The notes: a model not told the origin generated them from the letters alone. Shown: positions 9,008 through 19,208, counted from the first letter of the stretch. The stretch is DNA of 23,529 bases from Paulinella micropora (GCA_009731375.1 BJOX01000317.1:610958-634486), one strand, 5' to 3'. Made by a program: numbers and translations.

Positions 9008-12000
9008 GAGATCAACATCTCCAATAGTCTCACAACCGAGAATAGTGCCGAAGCCAGGAGGAGAATGGCGCCTGACAGTTAACTATGCTCGTGTTAACAA
9101 GGTGCTGGAGGAAGAGAGAAATCCTCTCCCGACATTAGAAGAAGGAAGGAGAGTACTGCGGAATGCAAAATTCTATTCGGTCATTGACCTTAAGAATGGC
9201 TTCTGGCAGATACCACTGGAGGAAAAGTCCAGATGGCTGACGGCGTTTGTGGTGGGTATGGAAATATACCAATGGAAAGTGCTTCCGATGGGCCTCAAGC
9301 AAGCCCCAGGACTTTTCCAGAAGGCGATGCAGAAGATGTTGAGCAGTCAGTACGATGATTTGTCTGACGGTGGCTTTATGAGAAGGCGGGGACAGAAGGC
9401 GGGAGAATATGCATTTTGCTATATCGATGACATTATCGTATACTCTAACACAATGGAGGAGCATATCGATCATTTGTCCGATATATTCAGGCGCATCGGA
9501 GCTTTTGGCCTGAAGTGCAATCTAAAGAAGTGTCAACTTGCCAAGACGAGTGTGACATACTTAGGGTACGAGATCTCCCATAATCGAGTCTCGATATCCA
9601 AAGAGAAGAGGGAGGAGATTATGAATCGACCGATACCGAAGAACCGCACTGAATTGCACTCATTCCTTGCGATGGCGCAATACTATAGCCAGTTTATACC
9701 CGATTGGGGTGCAACACGGGCTAAAGTGGAGAAAATGATAGATTTTGGAGACTTTGAGAAGTGGGACGAAGAGGCTTTGCAAGCGTTTCATGCGCTCAAA
9801 GATCTCATTTACAAAGACCCGAAAGACGGAGGACTGGTGTTAACGATGCCCGACTTTACGAAACAATTCGTAGTCGATACAGACGCATCTAAGTTTGCGA
9901 TTGGGGCTGTATTACAACAAGAGGATGAGGAGAAGAAATTACGCCCAATCATGTTTATTAGTAGGAAGTTGTGTGCGGCGGAGAGAAACTATTGCACAAG
10001 GCAAAGAGAGGCGTTGGCGGTAGTATGGGCCCTCAAGAGGCTCAGAGAGTATTTGTGGGGAGGACCTCAATTTACTGTCAGAACTGATCATCATAACCTG
10101 TTATGGTTGATGAATCATGAACAGACGGGACGGCTGGCGCGGTGGCAAGCGTTCTTGTCTTGTTTCGATTTTACAATGGTCCATCTACCGGGAAAGCGAA
10201 ATGTGGTCGCTGATAGCCTCTCTAGGCTAGAGTTTAACTCAGAAGTATCGGCGTTGGTGTCCACGGTGGAGATGGAAGACTTGTCCACTGACAAGGTGTA
10301 TGAGGTCAGCCACATTGAGGCGATGGAGATGGCGAGTGGAGTCCGATATGACCGCACAGGTCTACGGTACAGTCCACAAGGCCCGGATCACGGGATATGT
10401 TGTGAGCTACATACCCAGGAGGACGCTGAGTGGTCCTATGAGGTATATGAGAATGCGAAGGCGAACATAAGAGAGGAAGAGGAGACGCAGGAAGTTTATG
10501 CGGAGCCTCCTCAAGAGCGGAGAAGTGACCTAGACGATGACCCGGAAAGAATCGGGGTACGGCTAGAAGATGGTACTATCCATATAGCCTCGCCTACCGC
10601 ATGGAGGCAACAACAGGCTCAAGATCCGGAGTTTAAAGAACTGATACAGTTATATCAGAACCCGGATGAGCTACGGATGACGAAAGCGATCAAAGATCAG
10701 ATGAAGGAGATGGGATGGAGAGATGGTCTACTGTGGTACAAGGGCCTTCACGGTCGCTATGCGTCACAGCCGGACAAATGGACCCTTTGGGTACCGGAGA
10801 GTCTGAGACGATTTATATTTGTCGCAGCCCACAATTGCCCACTTTTGGCGCATCCGGGTCGACAACGAACTCATATGTTCGTAGCGAGGCGATTCTGGTG
10901 GAAGAAGATGAAGGAGGAGATAGATCAGGCGGTGGATGCATGCATCCCGTGCAAGATAAACAAAACACCACTGAAGGCAAATTTCGGCCTGATTGGCGAA
11001 TTTCCTCTTCATGCGGGGATGTTTGAGTTTATACACATTGATCATGTGGGACCTTTCCCAGAATCGAAGGATGGTTACAAATACCTCCTTACGGCTATTG
11101 ACAGAGCCACCAACTATGTGTGGATCATCCCTGTCAAAGACGTTACCGGCAAGACGACGGCCGAGGCGCTGATCGATAGGATCATCTCACAGATCGGAGT
11201 ACCAAGAAAGATATGTTCTGATCGAGGCTCGGACTTTAATAACGAGGTCATCGACAAACTATCTAAGTATTACGGGATGAAATGGCAATATGTTACTGCC
11301 TATAACCCGCGAGCAAATGGGAAAATCGAGCGGGTACACAGACCCCTCAAAGCCTCGCTAAAGATGTATTGCACGAAGAAGGAGAATCAAAGAGCATGGG
11401 TCGAGGCAGCACCATCATTTGCGTTTGCAATGAACTGTCTACCCTCTACGGCGTTAGGAGGCTCGAAGAGCTCAATCTCGCCATATCAGTTAGTATATGG
11501 GCGTGAGCCTGATATCCCGACTTCGCTCCTTCACCCAAAAGACACTTGGGCGGATGCGGATGAGTTGTTTGGGATGAGACTTAGAGTGAAGATGGAGGCG
11601 GAACAAATAGTCAGGGCGCATAGAGAGGCGGAGCGCCGAAAGACTGATGCTGAAGGGGTGCGACAAGCGCACTTGGATCAGATCAAGTTCCAGGTCGGGG
11701 ATATTGTACTATTGTACCATCCTCAAGTCCCGAAGGGAGTCAGCTCTAAGCTGTTCACTCACTGGAAAGGACCTTATCAGATTATGGAACAGACGGGACC
11801 TCTGAATTACAAGATCAGGGGTAGAGGGAAGGTGCAAATTGTGAATGTAAGAAGGCTGATTAAGTATGATCCCTTCTTACTGGAAGATGAATCCGTTGAG
11901 GAGGCGTTAAATCGGATGAAGGACGATTTCAAAGAGGTGCTGCCCATCCAAAAGGAGGCTGGCATAGACCAAGACGATGCTTATCGGGCACCGATAGCTG

Positions 12001-12758
12001 AGAAGGAGGAGAGTGAGGTGGACAGTAAGGAGAAGACTGACCGCATAAGCGCGGTGGGGACTCAGTCCAAGTCTCCGCGAGAGCATAGCGGAAAGAAGGA
12101 GAAGATCACAGAGGCGCAGCTAAGGAGAGCGCGGAATGATCTTATCAACGACCAACCGAGGAAGGCGATGAGGTCGATGAGATCAAAGGACGTCCACCAG
12201 GAGGAGGAGGGGACGGACACTGACCCAAACGCGGGCAACGTTGAGATTGTCCATGAGCGATGGAAGGAAGGCGATGCGATAGCAACCATCGCATGGGTGA
12301 AAAATGTTTTCTATCTGATGAGACCAGCGGAACAACATGTCGCTGATGACACTCTCTCAGACTTATACTTGATGCGGGTCGTGGCGGTCCCACGACAGAT
12401 GCGTGTCACACGGACACTCAAAATATCATCAGCCGCAAAGATAGTACAACCGATACTCCAGTTCTGGAGAAGTATGGACCCGGTTGAGGATCCAAAGGCA
12501 AGACATTATCTGCCAGTATATAAAGACGCAAAAAGTCTCGAGACATGGGATGATACAATTACTCCCAGAGACAAGGATTACACTGCGTGGACCATTCAGA
12601 CACTGCCAAGAGGAGTGCTTGATGTCCCTTTTGAATTATCGTTGGGCGGAATCCCTAATAAGATCTGGGACATTCTCGAACAGTCAAAGTTCGATCTGAC
12701 TTTTGTTGGTGGTCCTCCACCAGGCAAAGAAATCCGCGCCAGACGACGAAGGCAGTGA
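8967..12758 (+). CDS. pol: Pol frame 2: reverse transcriptase, RNase H, integrase (5' frame-broken)
   Basis: The frame opens at 8967 immediately after the extra G. The first GTG is at 9045 and residues are counted from it. RT carries the catalytic YIDD at 126-129. RNase H shows the D-E-D-D set at D280, E322, D348 and D390. The integrase has an HHCC zinc module (H596, H603, C633, C636) and a DD35E core at D666, D726 and E762, with a GPY motif at 909-911. The RT-RH-IN order with GPY defines Ty3/gypsy. A tail of about 325 residues follows the GPY module. It has no chromodomain that I can recognise, but resembles the tail of element C at 17893-18468. The enzymatic motifs are all intact, so the one-base break upstream is either recent or a sequencing error. 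The stop is TGA at 12756-12758. Confidence 0.93.
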   Translation, partial: EELARQLLNQDFIERSTSPIVSQPRIVPKPGGEWRLTVNYARVNKVLEEERNPLPTLEEGRRVLRNAKFYSVIDLKNGFWQIPLEEKSRWLTAFVVGMEIYQWKVLPMGLKQAPGLFQKAMQKMLSSQYDDLSDGGFMRRRGQKAGEYAFCYIDDIIVYSNTMEEHIDHLSDIFRRIGAFGLKCNLKKCQLAKTSVTYLGYEISHNRVSISKEKREEIMNRPIPKNRTELHSFLAMAQYYSQFIPDWGATRAKVEKMIDFGDFEKWDEEALQAFHALKDLIYKDPKDGGLVLTMPDFTKQFVVDTDASKFAIGAVLQQEDEEKKLRPIMFISRKLCAAERNYCTRQREALAVVWALKRLREYLWGGPQFTVRTDHHNLLWLMNHEQTGRLARWQAFLSCFDFTMVHLPGKRNVVADSLSRLEFNSEVSALVSTVEMEDLSTDKVYEVSHIEAMEMASGVRYDRTGLRYSPQGPDHGICCELHTQEDAEWSYEVYENAKANIREEEETQEVYAEPPQERRSDLDDDPERIGVRLEDGTIHIASPTAWRQQQAQDPEFKELIQLYQNPDELRMTKAIKDQMKEMGWRDGLLWYKGLHGRYASQPDKWTLWVPESLRRFIFVAAHNCPLLAHPGRQRTHMFVARRFWWKKMKEEIDQAVDACIPCKINKTPLKANFGLIGEFPLHAGMFEFIHIDHVGPFPESKDGYKYLLTAIDRATNYVWIIPVKDVTGKTTAEALIDRIISQIGVPRKICSDRGSDFNNEVIDKLSKYYGMKWQYVTAYNPRANGKIERVHRPLKASLKMYCTKKENQRAWVEAAPSFAFAMNCLPSTALGGSKSSISPYQLVYGREPDIPTSLLHPKDTWADADELFGMRLRVKMEAEQIVRAHREAERRKTDAEGVRQAHLDQIKFQVGDIVLLYHPQVPKGVSSKLFTHWKGPYQIMEQTGPLNYKIRGRGKVQIVNVRRLIKYDPFLLEDESVEEALNRMKDDFKEVLPIQKEAGIDQDDAYRAPIAEKEESEVDSKEKTDRISAVGTQSKSPREHSGKKEKITEAQLRRARNDLINDQPRKAMRSMRSKDVHQEEEGTDTDPNAGNVEIVHERWKEGDAIATIAWVKNVFYLMRPAEQHVADDTLSDLYLMRVVAVPRQMRVTRTLKISSAAKIVQPILQFWRSMDPVEDPKARHYLPVYKDAKSLETWDDTITPRDKDYTAWTIQTLPRGVLDVPFELSLGGIPNKIWDILEQSKFDLTFVGGPPPGKEIRARRRRQ

Positions 12759-13599
12759 CAAAGAAATTATTTTTCTTATGCGTCTCAAACAAACTGGTTG
12801 ATTGCCCACAGCGTATCATGATTTGATCATGCATCATCAGTTATCAATATGAATATTAAAAAGACTCAGTGATATAACTTGGCATTCGATCGCAACATAC
12901 GAGTGCGAAAGGTCGATCGACGATGATACTACACCGTATACGGGGATCGCTAGTGTATTGAGCGATGGTGTTCCCGGGTATGACCCTTTCCAAGTCCTGG
13001 GATGATGTTCTCGAAAATGAAATGTTCTCTGAAACTTTCATTAAATTATTTTTTACGATAGATTATATACTGTCGTACCTGAGCACGGTCAATCTCTACT
13101 TGTGTCGGTATATCGCAGGGTCGGGTACATACACCTCGACTTCGGATATAGCTATTAGGACTGGCCCCCTAATACTATATCATAGGATATCCGCCTTATA
13201 CAAGGGTATGTCATTAAAAAAGACAATGTACTTACGATCTCCCTGTGAATAATAATAATAATAATGATAATGATAAGAAGAAGAAGGAGATCAAAGGGGG
13301 AATCGTACTACAGCACCACGTTGCTTGTATTTTTTTTATTAATAGTACGTTTGTTCTTGACATACTGCCGAAAAAAAGAAAAAAAAAAAAAAAATTGAGG
13401 GGAAGGAGTTCAAAATTTACAAGAAAGGCTAGAGAATCCGCTTTGACGTGCCGTATGAGGATATATTTATCGTCTTTTAGCGTCTATCCGTGGGTCGATG
13501 CGCTGTGTGGCATGACTCCATAGCGCATACTATTTGCAGAAAGAAATCAGAAGGTGTATGACGAAAATGCTATTTCCGTCATAAAATCGGGAGGGGTAC
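12759..13599 (+). other. 3' untranslated part of element A with polypurine tract
   Basis: No gene is supported in these 841 bases. They include (TAA)n at 13247-13262 and an A-rich run at about 13373-13394. The tract CGGGAGGGG at 13588-13596, ending 3 nt before the 3' LTR, is the likely primer for plus-strand DNA synthesis. Confidence 0.75.
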
Positions 13600-13834
13600 T
13601 GTAGGCATCACCCCCCGGATAGCCGATAAAAAGTACCTTTTCCTGGTGACAGGTGCACCAGCTTGTTTTTCAGTATTATTTGTCCGGATTGGACCTGATG
13701 CCATTTTATTAGTCTGTTGCCGTTTTCCTTTTTGGCGTCACTGAGCTAATATAACGAGACATCATTCTCATCTTTTGAGGACTGTGTTTGGTTGTATTAC
13801 CGACTTTTTACGAGCTATCGTTGGGGGCAATACA
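13600..13834 (+). repeat. 3' LTR of element A (235 bp)
   Basis: Same ends as the 5' LTR (TGTAGG to CAATACA). It differs by 9 substitutions and a 3-nt deletion. Confidence 0.93.
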
Positions 13835-14245
13835 GGCCCCATCTACCTTATGCTACTAACCTTGCATATATGATGGTTAATATGTGTAGCCCTATTCAGA
13901 AATTACCGGAGCCGTACTAACAACTATATGCACTAACGCAATACTAACTTTGTATCCCTCTAACCAACTTAACTTATGCTGACGCAGTAGTCAAAAAGTC
14001 CAGTTGTTGCGCCGCCCACCGCGCGCTCCCCCATTCTCTTGCTTCCATGAAGCCGCCGGGTCCCTTAACTTCCCGGCTCCCATCCGTCATCTCGCCGATG
14101 CTGTAGTCCGCCGCCCGGGTCGTGGAACCACTTGCGCACCGCACGCTCCACCAGCTGGAATCGCCGCTCCGGGTCCGCATCTGCGCGCCCGCTGTCTCTT
14201 TCGCTGCCTCCCACACGTCCGTCGCGTTGGTCGTCGTCGTTAGAG
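13835..14245 (-). other. Remnant downstream of element B gag
   Basis: After the 3' LTR of element A an AT-rich stretch (to about 13980) gives way to a GC-rich stretch (13990-14230). Two minus-strand frames are open across the latter (14249-13974 and 14379-14065). They contain no recognisable motif and may be the decayed end of element B's gag or start of its pol. This is weak evidence for any gene. Confidence 0.3.
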
Positions 14246-16058
14246 TCAAATTTTCCCCGACTCCATAAAATAACCTTGCCCTTTCCTTGTGCTCTTCTGA
14301 CTGGACTCAGCCTTTCCTTTCCCCTTATTCTTGCTTCTGCGCTTTGAGCGCTTCTCCTTCTCTTTCTTCTCCTTCTCAACTAACGGCTTAGGTCGGTTAA
14401 TTATGTTTTGCTCCCCCATCACTGGGGCTAAGCCTTCCCTCTCACTCTCTCTTTCCTGATCTGTATGCAGCCCGCAAAATCGCCCTCTCAACAGACCACA
14501 AGCTGCCTCTCGCAACAACACATTCTCACTCTCCATGTCATGCGTGCATACAAAACATTGCTGCCCACCTGACACTCGCCCCTCACATTGTCGATAGACT
14601 TCTCTCTCTTGCACTATCTTCACTTTGCCCATGTGGGCCTTCTCCTTTACCATGCCTGCTCTGTCTCGCCCTGTCAAAAATCTCGTCATCCTTTTTAATG
14701 CTTTCACCTTCTCACCTTCCTCATCTGTGTCTGACTCACTCCCTCTATCTGTGTCAGAAGTGTCTGACTTACCCCCCCCCCCCTAACAAACTTTCCATGT
14801 TCCCTTTTTGCTCTCTTTTCCTTCTCTCTCGGTTCTTCCTTCTCACCTGGCTCTTCTCTCTCCTTCTTCATCTCTTCACATTCATGCAGTCTATGCTCAC
14901 CCCCACACATCCTGCACTCCTTCTCACGTGCGGAGAACACATGCCCCTCCATGTTACAGTTGAAACATTTCTCTCCTTTCTTCCACGTCTTCTTTCTCGT
15001 TCCTGTTCCTTTCCCTCCCCCTTTCTTATTAGTGGTGTTGTGTTTAAACCTACAGTTAGATCTATCACAGCTGCCTGACTGTTCAAACATGTAGCACACC
15101 CCAGGCACACTACGCATAGTGACTGACCCATTTGTATGAACAAAACGACACTCATCCCCCCACTTGCATCTACTCTCTCTTTGAAACCCAAAACACACAC
15201 CTCTCCCTTCCTCTCTTTTGTTGGCATCTTTCCCTGCGTGTGCTTTTTCTTTCTTCATCTTCTTCTCTCTCTTTGTTCCTATCTATCTCCAATGCTCTTT
15301 CTTCCAACTCCTCCCACCATTCCTCAAAAGACCATGCATGCTGCTTCTTGTTCATCTTCAGCGTGCTCATCCATCCTCCCCAATCCTTTCTCACCCCCTC
15401 TGATGCATACTCAGGGTTTTGTAAGGCATTAGTGATTATTGTTTCCATTGTTCTGTGGGGTGTTTTATGGCTACTGCCTTTAGCTCTTCATCTAACGCAA
15501 CAAACGCATCAAACTGCGGAGCATAAACACACCCCTCATCAAATGTCCATGCATTCATCGCATTTATTTTGTCTTGCACATCTTCCTCACTCACCTTACC
15601 AAACCTTTTGGTTAGTCTTGCCCACACAGTGTACAAGTTCTGACCAAAGTCTGGTGAGGTGTCTCTGACCAAATCTGCCACACTCCTCTTGGCTTTACCT
15701 GCTAGCTTATAAAACACAAACGAAAAGGCTTCCTCTCTCTGTCTTTTCATCTCATGCTCCAAACTCTCCTCATATGCTACTATCATTCTATCTTCCTTCT
15801 CTTTGTCCTCTACTTGCTCCTTGCTCTTCGTCTTGATTGTTGTCGTTGTTGGTGTGGAATAAGTAGGTGAAAGCTGACGACTCACTCTCCCCCTCTCCTT
15901 CCACCTGATCTTCTCCTCCCTTTTGCTCACTCTTACCACTCCCTAAGGTAGGCTGCCTTTCTGTCTCAGTAAAATAAGAGGTAAGGTTTTCCTTGTCTGT
16001 CTCTGACTCTGAGTCTAACTCAGCTTCCTCTTCCTCCTCTCTCAACCCTATCTTTAGG

Positions 16059-16103
<45 letters not shown>

Positions 16104-16259
16104 CTGATTGCTTTCCCGCTCTCTCTCCCCACCTCCACATGTATTGGGGACTTTCTTTCCTTTGCTGTGCAACGCACTCACATTACTCTCATGAACTAAC
16201 TTAATGTGTTCTTGAGGGGTCTTTAGTGCCCCCTTGAGTCCTTTTGCCCCTAGGGCCAA
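14246..16259 (-). pseudogene. gag: Frame-broken gag of element B (CCCH and zinc-knuckle protein)
   Basis: A series of overlapping minus-strand frames reads as one decayed gag: 16259-16020, 16177-15788, 15939-15436, 15448-15170, 15258-14704 and 14707-14246. The first frame change lies at the (CT)n tract 16061-16102 and the others fall inside the overlaps. A C-run at about 14772-14780 is a further likely slip site. The 15939-15436 piece resembles a retrotransposon capsid region (...YTVWARLTKRFG...). The 15258-14704 piece has two CCCH fingers (CFGFQRESRC...CRFVH and CYMFEQSGSC...CRFKH), then zinc-knuckle-like CFNC and CRMC motifs. The last piece has further Cys/His (CFVC...CGLH). The charged Lys/Glu-rich linkers resemble element A's style, but no close similarity is seen. 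No pol follows, so this copy is internally deleted, non-autonomous, or interrupted by element A. Confidence 0.65.
16061..16102. repeat. (CT)n microsatellite inside element B gag
   Basis: About 21 CT units. In minus-strand sense they encode Arg-Glu repeats. Length change here explains the switch between the 16259 and 16177 frames. Confidence 0.95.
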
Positions 16260-16647
16260 AACCGTCTCTCGTTGAAATGCTTTAAAGGGGTTCTCCCGTC
16301 AAACTGCCCTTTTGCAGTCATGCTGACTTTGCTTCTGTCCGTGCCTCTTAGAGTACTGAAACTCATTGAGGTCTTACTGTCTGTTTTCCTTTGAGCAGAC
16401 CAGTTGATAGTATCTGATGTGCCTCTTGCTTGCCTCTTTGCCCGACGCCGGTGACTCACCTAAAACGGGGACAGGTAGCGAAAGATGCGTTCAAAAACTG
16501 AGCCAAAGGGTCTCAGTGCGTAAGCTTCCCTGTTTATGTGCCAATTTTTGGAATGGCACCAACCCTCTTGACAGTCGCCTCCCAGGTCGGCGATGGTCTT
16601 CTTCCTTCAGCCCTTTGACTTGCAGTGCCAGAGTTACGCGCTGCCAA
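16260..16647 (-). other. Probable untranslated leader of element B
   Basis: No gene is supported. It lies between the candidate primer-binding site and the first gag ATG (minus strand at 16259), as a leader would. Confidence 0.4.
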
Positions 16648-16660
16648 GGCTCATAACCCA
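16648..16660 (-). other. Candidate half-tRNA(iMet) primer-binding site of element B
   Basis: In minus-strand sense TGGGTTATGAGCC starts two bases after the LTR-like repeat. Its complement GGCTCATAACCC matches the anticodon stem-loop typical of initiator Met tRNA (loop CUCAUAA flanked by G-C pairs). Copia and Ty5 are known to prime from an internal cut of this tRNA region. The position and match are seen, while the function is inferred. Confidence 0.5.
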
Positions 16661-16662
16661 CT

Positions 16663-16825
16663 AGACGAGAGGGTTCGGAACTTTCAAGTACTTTTACTGA
16701 GATATTTGAATAATTACACGTCACTAAACACCACAACCCCAGACCGCCAAAGCATCAAATTCACCGTTACACTTAGAGTGATAGGTAAAAATAGGTAATT
16801 GTCATTGGGGTGGGCCGGTATGACT
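16663..16825 (-). repeat. Element B repeat, copy 2 (probable 5' LTR)
   Basis: Matches 3010-3165 with one 5-nt indel and few substitutions. In minus-strand sense it precedes the candidate primer site, leader and gag, which is the place of a 5' LTR. Terminal TG/CA are not visible, so its ends may be truncated. Confidence 0.55.
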
Positions 16826-17892
16826 GTAAGTCTTGACTACCCTCCTGTAAGGAAATTACCAACCGGCATTCAAATGAATAAACACACGGCTGTCATTTGA
16901 TCTAAAACTACTCCCGAGAACAGGGAAGGTACCAAAAGACGCTGGGATGGTCAATTCCAGTTTATTTAGTACACTTGCTTGACAGACTACTTGTCCCTTG
17001 CGAAACAATGCAAATTCTGAGAACTAACGAATAGAATTCAAGTGCTACACGTGTTGTGTAGCAGTTGGAGTTGGACGGTTCAAGTTGGTCTGAGAAAAAT
17101 AAAGGAAAATATGTTAAGTATTACCACTTTAACTAACCTATCTGACTTGTTTTACCATTTTACTTGGAGCGTATGACTGTAGACCGGAAATAGTGGTCAG
17201 AGGAATAAAAGTTCTCAGATATGGGGAAAAAAGGCAATCGTCAAGCTTTTCTGAAAAGCTAGCTGATAAAGGGAAATAAATTGATCTGTTAATGGCAGTT
17301 GAAAACGTAACAACTACAAGTTATGACAGTTGATAAATAAACGGAAAAATGAAGTAACGGAACTAAAAATAGAAATGTAAACTTGAAGTAAAAACTTGAA
17401 GAAAGTTTAACACAATATTAATATTTCGGTCCGGTACAGTAGTCATTCCGATAACTTCCCCCCCCCCCCCCAGACCATAACGGTAGGTTGGAGTTGCGAT
17501 CGAAACGAATCGTAACAGATGATTGACCAAATGATGTGTAAATAAGTATAAAAAGAAAACCAATTAAAAAGATTGCAGATGTAGATCAATGCGCGATATG
17601 TGCGTGCGTATATGTGTCATCGCATTGATCAAGATAGTATCAACATGCAGAGGCAGGACGGATATAGTGTACCCAATCATACATCATGAAAGGAGCGTAG
17701 GGCCAACACTATCACTACGTGTTTAAAGCGGTAAATAGTATTGTGTGACCTGCCTTAGCTAATGCCAGTTCAAAATATGTGAATATGACTATCGTACAAG
17801 CCTGTAGAAAATACTAAATTGTTAGATGGTATATGAAGTGGGAAAGGAGATAGAGTCCGAAGGGAATCTAAAAGCAAAAACCACTTGAGAGT
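16826..17892. other. AT-rich non-coding stretch
   Basis: No gene was recognised in 1067 bases. Visible items are a 7-bp hairpin (GCTACAC 17044-17050 with GTGTAGC 17056-17062) and a C-run at about 17458-17471. By position it may contain the 3' untranslated part and 3' LTR of element C, but no second copy is in the window to prove it. Confidence 0.5.
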
Positions 17893-18540
17893 CTACGTCG
17901 ATCTTAGTTTGAAAACATGAAAATCGTACTTCTTACCGTTGTAAGGTTTGCGTAAACGTTTGAGTTGTTCGGGAATGATCGAACCCTTGTTCCTGGAGTT
18001 GGTGCTTGGCTTGAACTGAATATCGCGATGAACGACCTGATCATTCTCACTGTCGAGAGTCATCTTCTTCCAGGAGTGGAGAGGCTTGGTCCATTGGAGA
18101 TGCGTCGGGCCTTCCGTGACTGAGCCGTCCGGGTGCGTAATCAGCTCCACGTAGACGGGGCGGTACTGCATATTAGATAGTGAAGTAATGCCGAGCTGGT
18201 GAACGCGGAAGTCGTCGCGATCGTCCGTGGGATCTTCATCCATGATCATCCCTAACTTGAGCAAGCCATCGTCGATGAAGGCTATCACCTCACCAACAAC
18301 AGAGTCCTTCTGGTCGTCATTGTGTGCCTGATCCTGGACCGGGTCGATGGCCTGGGCCAGATCGGTCGGGGCCGTGTAGGGACTGAGATGTGCAATGTCA
18401 ATTTTGCGGAGGACCTTGTTGGTGTGCTCGTGCCGGAGGCGAAAGGTGTTATTCGACGGCTTGTCCAATATGATGTACGGGCCGTCGTGTTAAAGGACAG
18501 AGGAGGCGGGAATACCTTTGGTGGATTGTGCCCGTCTCCA
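17893..18540 (-). pseudogene. Integrase C-terminal tail of a third retrotransposon (element C)
   Basis: The minus-strand frame from 18468 to 17893 begins inside an integrase GPY/F module. Codons for G-P-Y at 18483-18475 run into a typical beta-rich segment ending AHLSPY. Just upstream an in-frame TAA (18492-18490) interrupts it, while reading continues sensibly beyond it to about 18540. There the retroelement sequence stops and AT-rich viral sequence begins. After the GPY module comes a tail of about 150 residues whose spacing (a G-x-x-IA-x-I segment, a Y-x-PVY segment, a W, a late IP) resembles the integrase tail of element A. The integrase core, RNase H and RT are absent from the window. 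The best reading is an old Ty3/gypsy-like copy cut by the viral insertion. Confidence 0.65.
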
Positions 18541-18548
18541 AAAATAAA

Positions 18549-19208
18549 TTAAAAACCAAAAGCGGATAATACGATCATATTGTCGTAGTGTATTTGTGTT
18601 TTAAGATGCTTTGACAAATTATCAATTCTGAAAGAATTACCACATTCACATTGAACTATTTTTGATCCATATATTCTTTTTTTTCGGTTTATCTCATCTT
18701 TATTTCTGTCTCTATATTCTTTCCATTTTTGTGATAGTTGTTCTTTGTTTTTTGCCACGTATTCTTTAAGATATTGTGAGACATAGTCTTCATTTTTTTC
18801 AAGCCATTCTTTTCTTTTTTGTGCTATTTTCTCTTTGTTTGTTTCTCTATATTTTTTATCTCTTTGTGCTATTTTACCCTTGTTTTGTTCTCTGTATTCC
18901 TTTTTAGTTTGACATTCTACTCTTTTGTTTATACAATTTTCTGTTTGTCTTATTATCTCTCCTTCTCGCCTTCTCAGTTGATTTACATTTTCGCACGGAT
19001 AATTTTCAATTAATTCAACGAAGGCATCGTTATATTTGACGATTTCAAAAGAAGAAACATAATGATATTTTCCATTCATCCAGTTTTTGTAATCAATTTT
19101 ATGAGCATACAATCGCTTATATAATTGTTGAGCGGTTGAACCGATATACACCTGATCGGTTTGATATGACCTAATCGCATATATTTTTCCTTGTTTATAG
19201 TCTGGCAT
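18549..19208 (-). CDS. GIY-YIG endonuclease with C-terminal zinc finger
   Basis: A 219-residue protein starting MPDYKQGK. The N-terminal GIY-YIG nuclease domain (residues about 6-95) shows KIYAI and VYIGS in place of GIY and YIG, an Arg in KRLYAHK, and the metal-binding Glu region LRRREGEIIR. A charged middle part (about 110-185) repeats a KEY-RE-NK-like unit and should be helical. The end has a C-x-C ... H-x-4-H set (CECG...LSKHLKTQIH), a C2H2-type finger probably for DNA recognition. The start at 19208 is preferred over an upstream in-frame ATG (19292) because the paralogue at 23293 begins at the same MPDY. Such genes are often repeated in giant viruses, virophages and Polinton-like viruses, where they act as homing or DNA-processing nucleases. 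The role here is inferred. Confidence 0.85.
   Translation of the reverse strand: MPDYKQGKIYAIRSYQTDQVYIGSTAQQLYKRLYAHKIDYKNWMNGKYHYVSSFEIVKYNDAFVELIENYPCENVNQLRRREGEIIRQTENCINKRVECQTKKEYREQNKGKIAQRDKKYRETNKEKIAQKRKEWLEKNEDYVSQYLKEYVAKNKEQLSQKWKEYRDRNKDEINRKKRIYGSKIVQCECGNSFRIDNLSKHLKTQIHYDNMIVLSAFGF

Larger units (their letters stand above)
3224..13834 (+). mobile_element. Ty3/gypsy LTR retrotransposon (element A)
   Basis: A 10.6-kb element bounded by near-identical direct repeats at 3224-3461 and 13600-13834 that begin TGTAGGCATC and end GGCAATACA. Inside, in order, are an untranslated leader, gag, a retropepsin-like frame, RT, RNase H and integrase, which is the Ty3/gypsy order, then a 3' untranslated part and a purine tract. 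I count 9 substitutions and one 3-nt indel between the LTRs (about 4 percent), so the insertion is not new. The flanks (AACTGCC before, GGCCCCA after) show no target-site duplication. Pol is broken by a one-base insertion at 8966-8967. Confidence 0.95.

Noticed and set aside
11779-12758. Chromodomain at the end of element A integrase
   Set aside because: No aromatic-cage pattern could be recognised in the tail.
13974-14379. A GC-rich minus-strand gene
   Set aside because: Two frames are open in parallel because of composition and neither has a recognisable domain. Listed only as a remnant.
16630-16690. A tRNA gene or tRNA-derived SINE head, suggested by CTCATAA and GGTTCGG
   Set aside because: The anticodon arm does not pair and the box-B match is poor. 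The CTCATAA string is better explained as a candidate primer site.
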